Positions 1 through 8,089 of a stretch of DNA of 9,429 nucleotides are shown one piece after another. Source of the stretch: JBBKXP01 sp038251315 (lineage in GTDB: Bacteria; Pseudomonadota; Alphaproteobacteria; Rhodobacterales; Rhodobacteraceae); NCBI GenBank assembly GCA_038251315.1, contig JBBSBK010000117.1, forward strand, positions 1 through 9,429. Reading direction: 5' to 3'. The notes below the pieces were generated by a model that was not told the DNA's origin, searched no databases, and saw only the letters and a program-made list of their open reading frames with translations. Made by a program: the position numbers and the translations under genes. Every line of letters starts with the position of its first letter. The stretch's first letter is position 1.

Positions 1-3000
1 GGATCTGCAAAGGGCCTACGACGCCGGGTTCCGGTCAGTCGCGGTGGCCCTGATGCACGGCTACCGTTTTCACGGTCACGAGACCTCGATCGGAGCCATC
101 GCGCGTGACATCGGGTTTGCGCAGATATCGCTCAGCCACCTCGTGAGCCCGCTGATCAAGCTGGTGTCGCGCGGCGATACCGCCGTGGTCGATGCCTATC
201 TGTCGCCGATCCTGTGCCGCTATGTCGGGCAGATCACCGACGCGCTGGGCCAGTCGCAGACGGGTGGGCCGCGCCTGATGTTCATGCAGTCGAACGGTGG
301 TTTGACCGACGCAGGTCTGTTTCAGGGCAAGGATGCGATCCTGTCCGGCCCGGCGGGTGGTGTCGTCGGCATGGTGCGCACCGCCGCCGAGGCGGGGTTC
401 GACCGGCTGATCGGCTTTGACATGGGCGGCACCTCGACCGACGTGTGCCATTACGCCGGCAGCTACGAGCGCAGTTTCGAGACCGAGGTGGCAGGCGTGC
501 GGATGCGCGCGCCGATGATGGCGATCCATACCGTCGCGGCGGGGGGCGGGTCGATCCTGGCTTATCGCGACGGGCGGATGCAGGTTGGCCCCGAAAGCGC
601 GGGCGCCGACCCCGGCCCGGCAGCCTATCGGCGCGACGGGCCGTTGACTGTCACCGATTGCAACGTCCTGCTCGGCAAACTTCAGGCGGACGTGTTTCCG
701 TCGGTTTTTGGCCCGAATGGCGATCAGCCGCTGGACGTCGCGATTGTCCGGGACAGGTTCACGGCCCTGCGCGACACCATCGATCCGGGCAGGCCGCTGG
801 AAGATATCGCCGAAGGCTTCCTGCGCATCGCCGTCGAGAATATGGCGAACGCTATCAAGAAGATCAGTGTCCAGCGCGGTTACGATGTGACCAAATACAC
901 GATGAACTGCTTTGGCGGTGCGGGTGGGCAGCATGCCTGCCTTGTCGCCGATGCGCTGGGCATGGAATCGGTGTTCATTCACCCCTTTGCGGGCGTTCTG
1001 TCAGCGTTCGGCATGGGTCTGGCCGATATCCGCGCGATCCGTGAGCGCCAGATGTCGCTGCCGGTTTCCGATGTCGCGCAGGCCGAAACCGCGCTGCACG
1101 AGATCACCGCCGACGCAAGGGCCGAGGTCGAAGGGCAGGGGATCGCCCCGGACAACATCGACATCGACGCGATCGCCCACATCCGCACGGAGGGGGCACA
1201 ACAGACGCTCGAAGTCCCGTTCGGTAGTGTGGACGCGATGACGCGGGGATTTAGGGACGCGCACGCGACGCGCTTTGGCTTTGCGCCGGATGTCGACAAC
1301 CTCGTCATTGAGATGCTGACGGCCGAGGCCATCGGGCGCACCGACGCCGCGTTTCGCATCGACACCGCCGCCGCGGGCGAAGCGGCGCGCAAAGCTCGCA
1401 TGTTTGCCGCAGGCGCGTGGCGCGAGGTGCCGCTGATCGACCGCCAGACCCTTGCCCCCGGCGACACCCTGGACGGTCCGGCGATCCTGACCGAACCGAC
1501 CGGGACCAACGTGCTGGAACCCGGCTGGCAGGCCCGCACCGATGATCTGGGCAACCTGATCCTGCGCCGCACCGTGCCGCTGAAACGCGACCGGGCTGCA
1601 GGCACGCAGGTCGATCCGATCCTTCTTGAGGTGTTCAACAACCTGTTCATGTCGATTGCCGAACAGATGGGCGCGACGCTTGCCAACACCGCCTATTCGG
1701 TGAACATCAAGGAACGGCTCGATTTTTCCTGTGCCATTTTTGATGTGAACGGCGATCTGGTGGCGAATGCGCCGCATGTGCCGGTTCACCTTGGATCGAT
1801 GTCGGAATCGGTGCGCACGATCCTGCGGCTGAACGCGGGCGATATCCGCCCGGGCGACGTGTTCATGATGAACAACCCCTACAACGGCGGCACCCATCTG
1901 CCTGACGTGACGGTCATCACGCCGGTCTTTGACAGTACCGGCGCCCGCATCCTTTATACCGTCGCATCGCGCGGGCATCACGCCGATATCGGCGGCACGA
2001 CGCCGGGATCGGCCCCCCCCGACAGCAGCCATATCGATCAGGAAGGCATCCTGATCGACAATTTCCGTCTGGTGCGCGAGGGGATGCTGCAGGACGCCGC
2101 GACACGGGCGTTGCTGGCGTCGGGGCCGTATCCGTGCCGCAACGTCGGGCAGAACATGGCCGATCTTGCGGCGCAAGTCGCCGCCAACGCCACCGGCCTG
2201 CACGAGCTGGAGCGGATCACTGCCCAGTTCGGCGCGGATGCGGTGCGCGCCTACATGACCCACGTGCAGGAGAACGCAGAGGAGTCGGTGCGCCGGGTTC
2301 TGGACGTCTTGTCGGACGGTCAGTTTTCCTATCCGCTGGATTCCGGGGCCAGGATCGAGGTCGCGATCCGCGTGGACCGCGCCAACCGCCGGGCGGTCAT
2401 CGACTTTTCCGGCACCTCGCCGCAGGATAAACTGAACTACAACGCCCCGCTTGCGATCTGCCGCGCGGTTGTTCTCTACGTGTTCCGCACGTTGGTCGGC
2501 ACCGACATTCCGATGAACGAAGGATGCCTGAAACCGCTCGACATCCGCGCCCCGGTGGGGTCGATGATCAACCCGCGACCACCCGCTGCCGTCATTTCGG
2601 GCAATACCGAGGTCAGTCAGGCGATCGCCGATTGCCTGTATGGCGCGCTGGGCGTCATCGCGGGCAGTCAGGGGACGATGAACAATTTCGTTTACGGCAA
2701 CGACACCTATCAGAATTACGAGACGATCTGCGGTGGCGCGGGGGCTGGAGATGGGTTTCACGGAGCCAGCGCCGTCCATACCCACATGACCAACACAAGG
2801 ATGACCGACCCCGAGGTGATCGAAACCCGGTTTCCCGTCCGGGTCAATGAATTCGCGATCCGGCGCGGATCGGGGGGTGCCGGCAAGTGGCATGGCGGTG
2901 ACGGGATCGTGCGGCGGGTGATGTTCCTTGCGCCGATGACCGTGACGGTCCTGTCGTCGCATCGCCTTGTCGCGCCACATGGCGCGGCGGGTGGTGAGCC

Positions 3001-3160
3001 CGGCAAGACGGGGCGCAACGGCGTCGAACGGGCTGACGGGACCGTGTTGGACTTGCAAGGCAACGACGCGGTGCAGTTGGCGGTGGGCGACGTTTTCGTC
3101 ATGGAAACACCGGGCGGCGGTGGGTTTGGCCCTGTCCGCACCAAGGAACGATTGCCGTAG
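1..3160 (+). CDS. Hydantoinase/5-oxoprolinase, HyuA-HyuB fused in one chain (5'-partial)
   Basis: This is a cytoplasmic ATP-dependent hydrolase of cyclic amides, most like 5-oxoprolinase, which opens 5-oxo-L-proline to L-glutamate. The frame is open from base 2, reading DLQRAYDAGFRSVAVALMHG, so the N-terminus lies upstream of the window. About 1052 residues are present. Full-length 5-oxoprolinases have roughly 1200-1290, so perhaps 150-210 are missing. The HyuA half runs to about base 1600. It shows a glycine-rich SGPAGGVVG stretch, the phosphate-binding FDMGGTSTDV at 416-445, GPESAGADPGPAAY, and FGGAGGQHAC near 910-940. The HyuB half starts near base 1613 (DPILLEVFNNLFMSIAEQ). It carries NIKERLDFSCAIFD, GGTHLPDVTVITPVF, SRGHHADIGG, HMTNTRMTDPE and a C-terminal TPGGGGFG. 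Domain order and motifs match eukaryotic and bacterial 5-oxoprolinase along the whole length, with no frameshift. The exact substrate is not proven: related enzymes act on hydantoins or N-methylhydantoin. It is not obviously linked in function to its neighbours. Confidence 0.9.
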   Translation, partial: DLQRAYDAGFRSVAVALMHGYRFHGHETSIGAIARDIGFAQISLSHLVSPLIKLVSRGDTAVVDAYLSPILCRYVGQITDALGQSQTGGPRLMFMQSNGGLTDAGLFQGKDAILSGPAGGVVGMVRTAAEAGFDRLIGFDMGGTSTDVCHYAGSYERSFETEVAGVRMRAPMMAIHTVAAGGGSILAYRDGRMQVGPESAGADPGPAAYRRDGPLTVTDCNVLLGKLQADVFPSVFGPNGDQPLDVAIVRDRFTALRDTIDPGRPLEDIAEGFLRIAVENMANAIKKISVQRGYDVTKYTMNCFGGAGGQHACLVADALGMESVFIHPFAGVLSAFGMGLADIRAIRERQMSLPVSDVAQAETALHEITADARAEVEGQGIAPDNIDIDAIAHIRTEGAQQTLEVPFGSVDAMTRGFRDAHATRFGFAPDVDNLVIEMLTAEAIGRTDAAFRIDTAAAGEAARKARMFAAGAWREVPLIDRQTLAPGDTLDGPAILTEPTGTNVLEPGWQARTDDLGNLILRRTVPLKRDRAAGTQVDPILLEVFNNLFMSIAEQMGATLANTAYSVNIKERLDFSCAIFDVNGDLVANAPHVPVHLGSMSESVRTILRLNAGDIRPGDVFMMNNPYNGGTHLPDVTVITPVFDSTGARILYTVASRGHHADIGGTTPGSAPPDSSHIDQEGILIDNFRLVREGMLQDAATRALLASGPYPCRNVGQNMADLAAQVAANATGLHELERITAQFGADAVRAYMTHVQENAEESVRRVLDVLSDGQFSYPLDSGARIEVAIRVDRANRRAVIDFSGTSPQDKLNYNAPLAICRAVVLYVFRTLVGTDIPMNEGCLKPLDIRAPVGSMINPRPPAAVISGNTEVSQAIADCLYGALGVIAGSQGTMNNFVYGNDTYQNYETICGGAGAGDGFHGASAVHTHMTNTRMTDPEVIETRFPVRVNEFAIRRGSGGAGKWHGGDGIVRRVMFLAPMTVTVLSSHRLVAPHGAAGGEPGKTGRNGVERADGTVLDLQGNDAVQLAVGDVFVMETPGGGGFGPVRTKERLP

Positions 3161-3205
3161 CGATGTCGATTTTGCCTTCCGGTTCGGACGCCTTAAATCG
3201 TTCCT
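3144..3205. repeat. Perfect 10-bp inverted repeat around the oxoprolinase stop codon
   Basis: AGGAACGATT at 3144-3153 is exactly reverse-complementary to AATCGTTCCT at 3196-3205, with 42 bases between. The left arm lies in the last codons of the oxoprolinase gene and the right arm in the spacer before the exonuclease gene. The loop also holds a tiny TCCG-GTT-CGGA hairpin (3178-3188). No T-run follows, so it is not a classical intrinsic terminator. It may be a weak terminator, an mRNA end-protecting structure, or paired operator half-sites. The repeat is seen directly; the role is a guess. Confidence 0.5.
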
Positions 3206-3241
3206 GATGATGCGCCAGACACCTCTGATCGCGGGCCGCCG

Positions 3242-4243
3242 ATGATCGTGCCGCCTCTCCTGCCTCGTCCCGAGGGCCTCTATTGCCCGGCGGGCGATTT
3301 CTTCGTCGATCCGGTCAGGCCGGTGGCGCGCGCGCTGGTGACACATGGCCACGGCGATCATGCGCGGGCGGGCAACGAAGCGGTGCTGGCGACGCGGCAG
3401 ACGCTTGAGATCATGGCGATTCGCTATGGGGCCGATTTCGCCAAGACGCATCAGGCCGTGGGTGCCGAATGGGTGAAGATTGGCGAGGTCCGTGTCCGCT
3501 TTGTCCCCGCCGGTCACATCCTTGGGTCGGCGCAGATCGTCATTGAAACCGGCGGCACGCGCGTCGTCGCGGGTGGCGATTTCAAGCGTGGCAGCGATCC
3601 CACCTGCGCCGATTTCGAAGTGGTCCCTTGCGATATCTTCATCAGCGAAGCGACGTTTGGCCTGCCCGTGTTCCGTCACCCTGATCCGCGTACCGAAATT
3701 GCCAGGCTGGTCACATCGGTCGCCGCCAACCCTGACCGCACCCATCTGGTCGGGGCCTACGCGTTGGGCAAGGCGCAACGGGTGATCCGGCTGTTGCGTG
3801 ATGCGGGTTACGACGCGCCGATCCATCTGCACGGCGCGCTGATCCCGCTGTGTGACTACTACGCGTCGCAGGGGATCGCATTGGGCGAATTGGTTCCGGC
3901 GACCCATGCGGGGCCAAAGGCGGATTTTGCAGGGCAGATCGTGCTCGGCCCGCCTGCTACGTTCGGCACCCCTTGGGCGCGGCGGTTTCCTGATCCGGTG
4001 ATCTGTTTTGCGTCGGGGTGGATGGCCGTGCGCCAGCGGATCCGGCAGCGCGGGGTCGAACTGCCGCTGGTCATTTCGGATCACTGTGACTGGCCGGAAC
4101 TGATCCAGACCATCGCCGATGTGAGGGCCGAAGAAATTTGGGTGACGCATGGGCGCGAAGAAGCCTTGGTGCGCTGGTGCGAATTGCAGGGTCAAAAGGC
4201 CCGCCCGCTGCACCTCGTCGGCTACGAGGACGAGGCGGAATGA
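3242..4243 (+). CDS. DNA ligase-associated exonuclease, metallo-beta-lactamase fold
   Basis: A 333-residue predicted metal-dependent nuclease of the beta-lactamase fold, related to the CPSF73/Artemis/SNM1 nucleases and of the type annotated as ligase-associated DNA exonuclease. It would trim DNA ends before the ligase encoded next door seals them. Visible metal-site motifs are HGHGDH (H35, H37, D39, H40), AGHILGSAQ (H92), AGGDF (D113) and SEATFG. Late in the protein come SDHCDW (H281) and VTHG (H303), as in the CPSF73-like branch. No signal peptide or membrane segment is seen, so it is cytoplasmic. The ATG at 3242 is used because the frame upstream is closed by TAA at 3194-3196 with no other start between; no strong Shine-Dalgarno sequence precedes it. 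The stop overlaps the ligase start by 4 bp (ATGA), so the two are translationally coupled. The nuclease direction and substrate are inferred from the family. Confidence 0.88.
   Translation: MIVPPLLPRPEGLYCPAGDFFVDPVRPVARALVTHGHGDHARAGNEAVLATRQTLEIMAIRYGADFAKTHQAVGAEWVKIGEVRVRFVPAGHILGSAQIVIETGGTRVVAGGDFKRGSDPTCADFEVVPCDIFISEATFGLPVFRHPDPRTEIARLVTSVAANPDRTHLVGAYALGKAQRVIRLLRDAGYDAPIHLHGALIPLCDYYASQGIALGELVPATHAGPKADFAGQIVLGPPATFGTPWARRFPDPVICFASGWMAVRQRIRQRGVELPLVISDHCDWPELIQTIADVRAEEIWVTHGREEALVRWCELQGQKARPLHLVGYEDEAE
4226..4230 (+). promoter_or_regulatory. Ribosome binding site of the ATP-dependent DNA ligase
   Basis: GAGGA lies 9 bases before the ATG at 4240, inside the end of the exonuclease gene. 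Together with the ATGA overlap it decides the ligase start. An in-frame TTG at 4138 would add 34 residues that are antiparallel to nothing known in ligases and would overlap the exonuclease by over 100 bp. Confidence 0.55.
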
Positions 4244-5814
4244 AATACTTTGCCGCCTTGCTGGATGCCCTGATCGTCACCCCGTCGCGCAACGGCAAAC
4301 TGCGGCTGGTGCGCGACTGGCTGGCGGCGACGCCGGACCCGGATCGGGGCTGGGGCTTAGCCGCGCTGACCGGCGATCTGGACCTTAGGTCGGTGAAACC
4401 GGCGCTGCTGCGGACGCTGGTGGCAGACCGGGTCGATGCCGAACTGTTCCGCCTGTCCTATGACTACGTCGGTGATCTGGCCGAGACCATCGCCCTGATC
4501 TGGGAAGGCGACAGGGCCGAGGACATGCCGCTGGCCGAGGTCGTGGCGACCCTGAGTAAAGCAGGCAAGGTAGACGCCCCCGCGATCATGACCGACCTGC
4601 TGGACAGGTTTGATTCCCCGTCGCGCTATGCGCTCATCAAGCTGGCCACAGGTGGCTTGCGGGCTGGGCTTTCGGCGCGTCTGGCCCGCACCGCGCTGGC
4701 TGATTTCGGGCAGGTGCAATTGGCCGAGATCGAGGAATTGTGGCACGGCCTGACGCCGCCCTACCTGTCGCTGTTTGCATGGCTGGACGGGCAGGGGCCA
4801 AAACCCGTCGCCGCCGGGTTCGCACCGTTTCGCCCGGTCATGCTGTCCACGCCCGTGACCGAGGGCGAACTTGCCGCCCTGCCCCCCGCCGATTTCGCCG
4901 CCGAATGGAAATGGGACGGCATCCGCGTGCAGGCGGTGGCCGAGGGCGGCACGCGGCGGCTGTATTCGCGGACGGGCGACGATATTTCCGGGGCGTTTCC
5001 CGATGTGGTCGATGCGATGGATTTTAGCGGGGCGCTGGATGGGGAATTGCTGGTGCGTGCGGATGGGATCGTCGCGCCTTTCGGTAGTCTGCAACAACGG
5101 CTGAACCGCAAGACGGTCAGCAAGGCGCTTTTGCGCGATTATCCGGCGATAGTGCGGGTTTATGATGTGCTGGTCTGGCAGGGCGAGGATTTGCGCGGCC
5201 TGCCGTTTTGTGACCGCCGCGGCAGGCTCGAAGATATCGTCGCAACGCTCGACGACGCCCGGTTCGACCTGTCGCCACTGGTGGATTTCACCACGTGGGA
5301 CGACATTGCCGCCCACCGCGCCGCGCCCCCCGATGCCGTCATTGAGGGGCTGATGCTGAAACGCCGGGATTCTTCTTATGTCGCCGGACGCCCGCGCGGC
5401 CCTTGGTTCAAGTGGAAGCGCGATCCGTTCATCATCGACGCGGTGCTGATGTATGCCCAGCGCGGGCATGGCAAACGGTCGAGTTTCTATTCGGATTACA
5501 CGTTCGGGGTCTGGGCCGAAGACGGGTCGCTCGCCCCGGTGGGCAAAGCCTATTTCGGGTTCACCGACGAAGAGCTGAAACAGATCGACAAGTTCGTGCG
5601 CGACAACACCGTTGACCGTTTCGGCCCCGTGCGGTCGGTGCGGGCGAACCGCGACCACGGGCTGGTGTTCGAGGTGGCATTCGAAGGGCTGAACCCGTCA
5701 ACCCGCCATAAGTCCGGGGTGGCCATGCGGTTTCCGCGTATCTCACGTCTGCGCTGGGACAAGCCACCATCCGAAGCGGATACATTGGCCAGCCTGCGGT
5801 TGTTGCTACCTTAG
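4240..5814 (+). CDS. ATP-dependent DNA ligase
   Basis: A 524-residue cytoplasmic DNA ligase that seals nicks via a lysyl-AMP intermediate. It resembles the bacterial stand-alone ATP-dependent ligases found next to the metallo-beta-lactamase exonuclease (the LigB/LigC-like, PP_1105-type group), with an N-terminal DNA-binding domain, then adenylyltransferase and OB domains. Motif I is KWDG with the nucleophile K224. DGELLV (E269) fits motif III, EGLMLK (E369-K374) motif IV, and WFKWKRDP (K391, K393) motif V. The OB end has RFPRISRLRWDK (497-508), the usual C-terminal motif. All catalytic motifs are intact and the length is normal. It is co-transcribed with the preceding exonuclease. The Lhr-like helicase and metallophosphoesterase often encoded with this ligase do not follow: the next gene is on the opposite strand and overlaps this one by 9 bp at the stops. 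It is distinct from the essential NAD-dependent LigA and probably acts in repair. Confidence 0.95.
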   Translation: MKYFAALLDALIVTPSRNGKLRLVRDWLAATPDPDRGWGLAALTGDLDLRSVKPALLRTLVADRVDAELFRLSYDYVGDLAETIALIWEGDRAEDMPLAEVVATLSKAGKVDAPAIMTDLLDRFDSPSRYALIKLATGGLRAGLSARLARTALADFGQVQLAEIEELWHGLTPPYLSLFAWLDGQGPKPVAAGFAPFRPVMLSTPVTEGELAALPPADFAAEWKWDGIRVQAVAEGGTRRLYSRTGDDISGAFPDVVDAMDFSGALDGELLVRADGIVAPFGSLQQRLNRKTVSKALLRDYPAIVRVYDVLVWQGEDLRGLPFCDRRGRLEDIVATLDDARFDLSPLVDFTTWDDIAAHRAAPPDAVIEGLMLKRRDSSYVAGRPRGPWFKWKRDPFIIDAVLMYAQRGHGKRSSFYSDYTFGVWAEDGSLAPVGKAYFGFTDEELKQIDKFVRDNTVDRFGPVRSVRANRDHGLVFEVAFEGLNPSTRHKSGVAMRFPRISRLRWDKPPSEADTLASLRLLLP

Positions 5815-6963
5815 CGACGGAGGCCGCGCGTCGACCCATTTCCCCTCGGCCTTGCCCGATGCGGCAACTGCGTGAACTGCCGCCATCGACCGCAGTCCAT
5901 CTTCGGCCACCGGAAACAGGCCCGCGCCGGGGGGAATGGGCGCCCCGGCCTTGCGAGCGCCGATCACGGCGGCCAGATCGGCGTAGATGTTGGCGAAGGC
6001 CAGCGGCATGCCTTCGGCATGGCCCATTGTGACCCGGCTGGCGGCGTCGGCCTCGGGCGATAATCCGGCCTCGCCCCTTTCGATAGTGCTGACGCGACCG
6101 CCGACGGGCGTGACATACAGCTGGTTGGGCTGTTCCTGCGCCCAGCGCAGCCCGCCGGTCTCACCGAACACCTGCAAGGTCAGGCCGTGCATCCGCCCAA
6201 TAGCGACCGAGGATGTCCACAACCGCCCCACCGTGCCGCCGTCCATCCGGAAATTGACCATCGCGTCGTCTTCCAGCACGCGGCTGGGGATCGTCGATGC
6301 GATATCGGCGGACAGCCGGGTGACGTTCTGCCCGGTCACGAAACTGGCCATGTGCAACGCATGGATGCCGCAATCGGCAAACTGGGCGCTGACCCCGGCT
6401 TGCGCCGGATCATACCGCCAGCGCACCCGCGGGTTGTCGGCGTCGGCGGCGTCGGCGTGATGCCCATGGGCGAATTCGGCAACGACGACGCGGACCTTGC
6501 CGATATCGCCCCGCGCCACCATCGCCCGCATGTGGCGGACCAGCGAAAAGCCGGTGTAGCCATAGTTGACCGCACAGATACGCCCGGTTTCGCGGGCGAT
6601 GGCGGTGATCGTTTCGCCCTCTTCCACGGTCATCGTCATCGGCTTTTCGCACAGCACGTCGAAGCCGGTTTCGAGAAAAGCCTTGGTGATTTCGTAGTGC
6701 GTGGCGTTGGGGGTGGCGACGGTGACGAGGTCGAGGCGGTCGGCGCGGCCCTTTTCGCCGTCCAGCATTTCGCGCCAATCGCCATAGGACCGATCCGCCG
6801 CCAGACCCAAGGTTTGTCCATAGGCGCGGCCCGCGTCGGGGCGATGATCCAGCGCCCCGGCGGCGAAGTCGAACAGGCCATCGACCCGCGCACCCAGACG
6901 GTGCGCCGGGCCGATCTGGCTGCCCTCGCCGCCACCGATCAGGCCCCATTGCAGTTGCGCCAT
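5806..6963 (-). CDS. Gfo/Idh/MocA family NAD(P)-dependent oxidoreductase
   Basis: A 385-residue cytoplasmic sugar or cyclitol dehydrogenase. The N-terminal Rossmann fold begins at once, with GLIGGGEGSQIG (residues 7-18). CEKPM places the conserved lysine at K107. DCGIH gives the D197/H201 pair, completing the usual K-D-H active site. The C-terminal half is the alpha/beta substrate domain. The expanded glycine loop (GGGEGSQIGPAHR) sets it apart from the neighbouring dehydrogenase, so the two are not recent duplicates. The ATG at 6961-6963 has a good ribosome site (AGGGAGAG) and lies only 3 bp after the upstream gene's stop, so the pair forms one operon. Its context beside iolC and iolB suggests oxidation or reduction of an inositol isomer or a keto-inositol; the substrate cannot be read from the sequence. 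The gene ends within the convergent ligase gene. Confidence 0.88.
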   Translation of the reverse strand: MAQLQWGLIGGGEGSQIGPAHRLGARVDGLFDFAAGALDHRPDAGRAYGQTLGLAADRSYGDWREMLDGEKGRADRLDLVTVATPNATHYEITKAFLETGFDVLCEKPMTMTVEEGETITAIARETGRICAVNYGYTGFSLVRHMRAMVARGDIGKVRVVVAEFAHGHHADAADADNPRVRWRYDPAQAGVSAQFADCGIHALHMASFVTGQNVTRLSADIASTIPSRVLEDDAMVNFRMDGGTVGRLWTSSVAIGRMHGLTLQVFGETGGLRWAQEQPNQLYVTPVGGRVSTIERGEAGLSPEADAASRVTMGHAEGMPLAFANIYADLAAVIGARKAGAPIPPGAGLFPVAEDGLRSMAAVHAVAASGKAEGKWVDARPPSLR

Positions 6964-6966
6964 TGC

Positions 6967-8076
6967 TTAACTCTCCCTGAAATCCGCCACGTGGGTCCAT
7001 GTTTCACTGTCTGACGAGGCGAACATCGCCGCGATCACTTCGGCCACGGCCAGCCCATCGGCAAAGGTTGGCCAGACGGGCTGGCCGGTTCCGATCGCAT
7101 GCAGAAAATCCCGCGCCTCGATGATGATCTGGTCGTTGTAGCCGGTGCCATGCCCCGGCCCCTGACAGAATGGCAGGTAGTCGGGGTGGGTCGGGCCCGT
7201 CAGGATCTTGCGAAACCCGCGCTGCGCCTCTGGCCCTTCGGCAAGATAAAGCCACAGCGCGTTCTGATCTTCCTGATCGAACCGCAGAGTACCGCGTGTC
7301 CCGCTGACCTCGTAGGTATAGCCCATCTTGCGCCCCGTCGCGACGCGACTGGCATACAGATGCCCGCGCGCGCCATTGGCGAAACGGCACAAGGCGTGCG
7401 CCTGATCGTCGTTCGTGACCGGGCCGCCGGGGCGGGTGGCATGGACAGTGCGCACCTCGGCCATCACCGCGTCGATCGGGCCCATCAGGGCCAGCGCCAT
7501 GTTCACAAGATGCGGCCCAAGGTCGCCCGCCGTACCGTTGGCCTGCCCGTGCGACCGCCATGTGGCGGGGGTGGTCGGGTCGTGGTCGAAATCTTCGGCG
7601 TGTTCGCCGCGAAACCAGGTGATATCGCCAAGAGTGCCATCGGCGATGAGTTGACGCGCATACTGGCTTGCCGGGGTGCGGATGTAATTGAATCCGACCA
7701 TGTTGGCCTGCCCGGCTGTGCGCGCCGCCGCGACCATATCGCGCGAGTCCTGCAACGACGCGCCCATCGGTTTTTCACACAGCACCGGCTTGCCTGCCGC
7801 AAATGCCGCCAGCGCAATCTCGCGGTGCAGGCTTTGCGGGGTGGCGATGATGACCGCGCCAACTTTGGGATCGTTGACCACATCGCGCCAGTCAGCAGTG
7901 GCGCGGGCATAGCCGTAGGCGCGCCGATACCGCTCGGCGCCGTCGGGCGTCGTGGCGCAGATCATTTCCAGCCGAGGCCGCAGCGTGGTGTCAAAAACCG
8001 CCCCGACAGATGCCATCGCGACACTGTGCGCCTTGCCCATGTAGCCGCCGCCGATCATTCCGATGCCGATTTGCAT
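6967..8076 (-). CDS. Gfo/Idh/MocA family oxidoreductase of the inositol locus
   Basis: A 369-residue cytoplasmic NAD(P)-dependent dehydrogenase. The Rossmann motif is GMIGGGYMGKAH (residues 6-17), the conserved lysine is K102 in CEKPMGASL, and DLGPH supplies D185 and H189. Downstream stretches such as GFNYIRTPASQYARQLIADG, FDQEDQNALW and DYLPFCQGPGHGTGYNDQ are, as I recall them, typical of a conserved alphaproteobacterial branch found beside iol genes. The likely substrates are myo-inositol, another inositol isomer or an inosose; calling it the myo-inositol 2-dehydrogenase IolG would go beyond the sequence. The start at 8076 is chosen because a strong ribosome site precedes it and the Rossmann motif must sit near the N-terminus. 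A longer frame reaching 8262 would run through the divergent spacer and into iolC. First gene of a two-gene minus-strand operon, divergent from iolC. Confidence 0.88.
   Translation of the reverse strand: MQIGIGMIGGGYMGKAHSVAMASVGAVFDTTLRPRLEMICATTPDGAERYRRAYGYARATADWRDVVNDPKVGAVIIATPQSLHREIALAAFAAGKPVLCEKPMGASLQDSRDMVAAARTAGQANMVGFNYIRTPASQYARQLIADGTLGDITWFRGEHAEDFDHDPTTPATWRSHGQANGTAGDLGPHLVNMALALMGPIDAVMAEVRTVHATRPGGPVTNDDQAHALCRFANGARGHLYASRVATGRKMGYTYEVSGTRGTLRFDQEDQNALWLYLAEGPEAQRGFRKILTGPTHPDYLPFCQGPGHGTGYNDQIIIEARDFLHAIGTGQPVWPTFADGLAVAEVIAAMFASSDSETWTHVADFRES
6971..6978 (-). promoter_or_regulatory. Ribosome binding site of the distal dehydrogenase
   Basis: Read on the minus strand this is AGGGAGAG, 7 bases before the ATG at 6963. 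It lies inside the last codons of the preceding gene, which points to coupled translation of the two dehydrogenases. Confidence 0.6.
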
Positions 8077-8080
8077 GACG

Positions 8081-8089
8081 CTCTCCCCT
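8081..8089 (-). promoter_or_regulatory. Ribosome binding site of the proximal dehydrogenase
   Basis: On the minus strand this reads AGGGGAGAG, with its AGGGGA core 7 bases before the ATG at 8074-8076. It is the clearest Shine-Dalgarno sequence in the window and it fixes the start of this gene against the longer open frame. Confidence 0.65.

Noticed and set aside
3172..3198. Possible promoter (TTGCCT, then TTAAAT) before the exonuclease gene
   Set aside because: The spacer is only 15 bp and the boxes are weak. The region probably does hold a promoter, but I cannot support this one.
1001..4213. A very long open frame (1070 codons) on the minus strand across the oxoprolinase and exonuclease genes
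   Set aside because: It is a shadow of GC-rich codon use on the plus strand. Its protein is low-complexity, rich in Arg, His and Asp, resembles no family, and covers two well-supported genes.
4138..4239. A longer ligase beginning at an in-frame TTG
   Set aside because: The ATG at 4240 has a ribosome site, gives the usual 4-bp overlap, and starts with MKYFAALLDAL, the normal ligase N-terminus.
6187..7014. Plus-strand open frame of 275 codons opposite the distal dehydrogenase
   Set aside because: Antisense shadow with no family resemblance; the minus-strand gene has all expected motifs.
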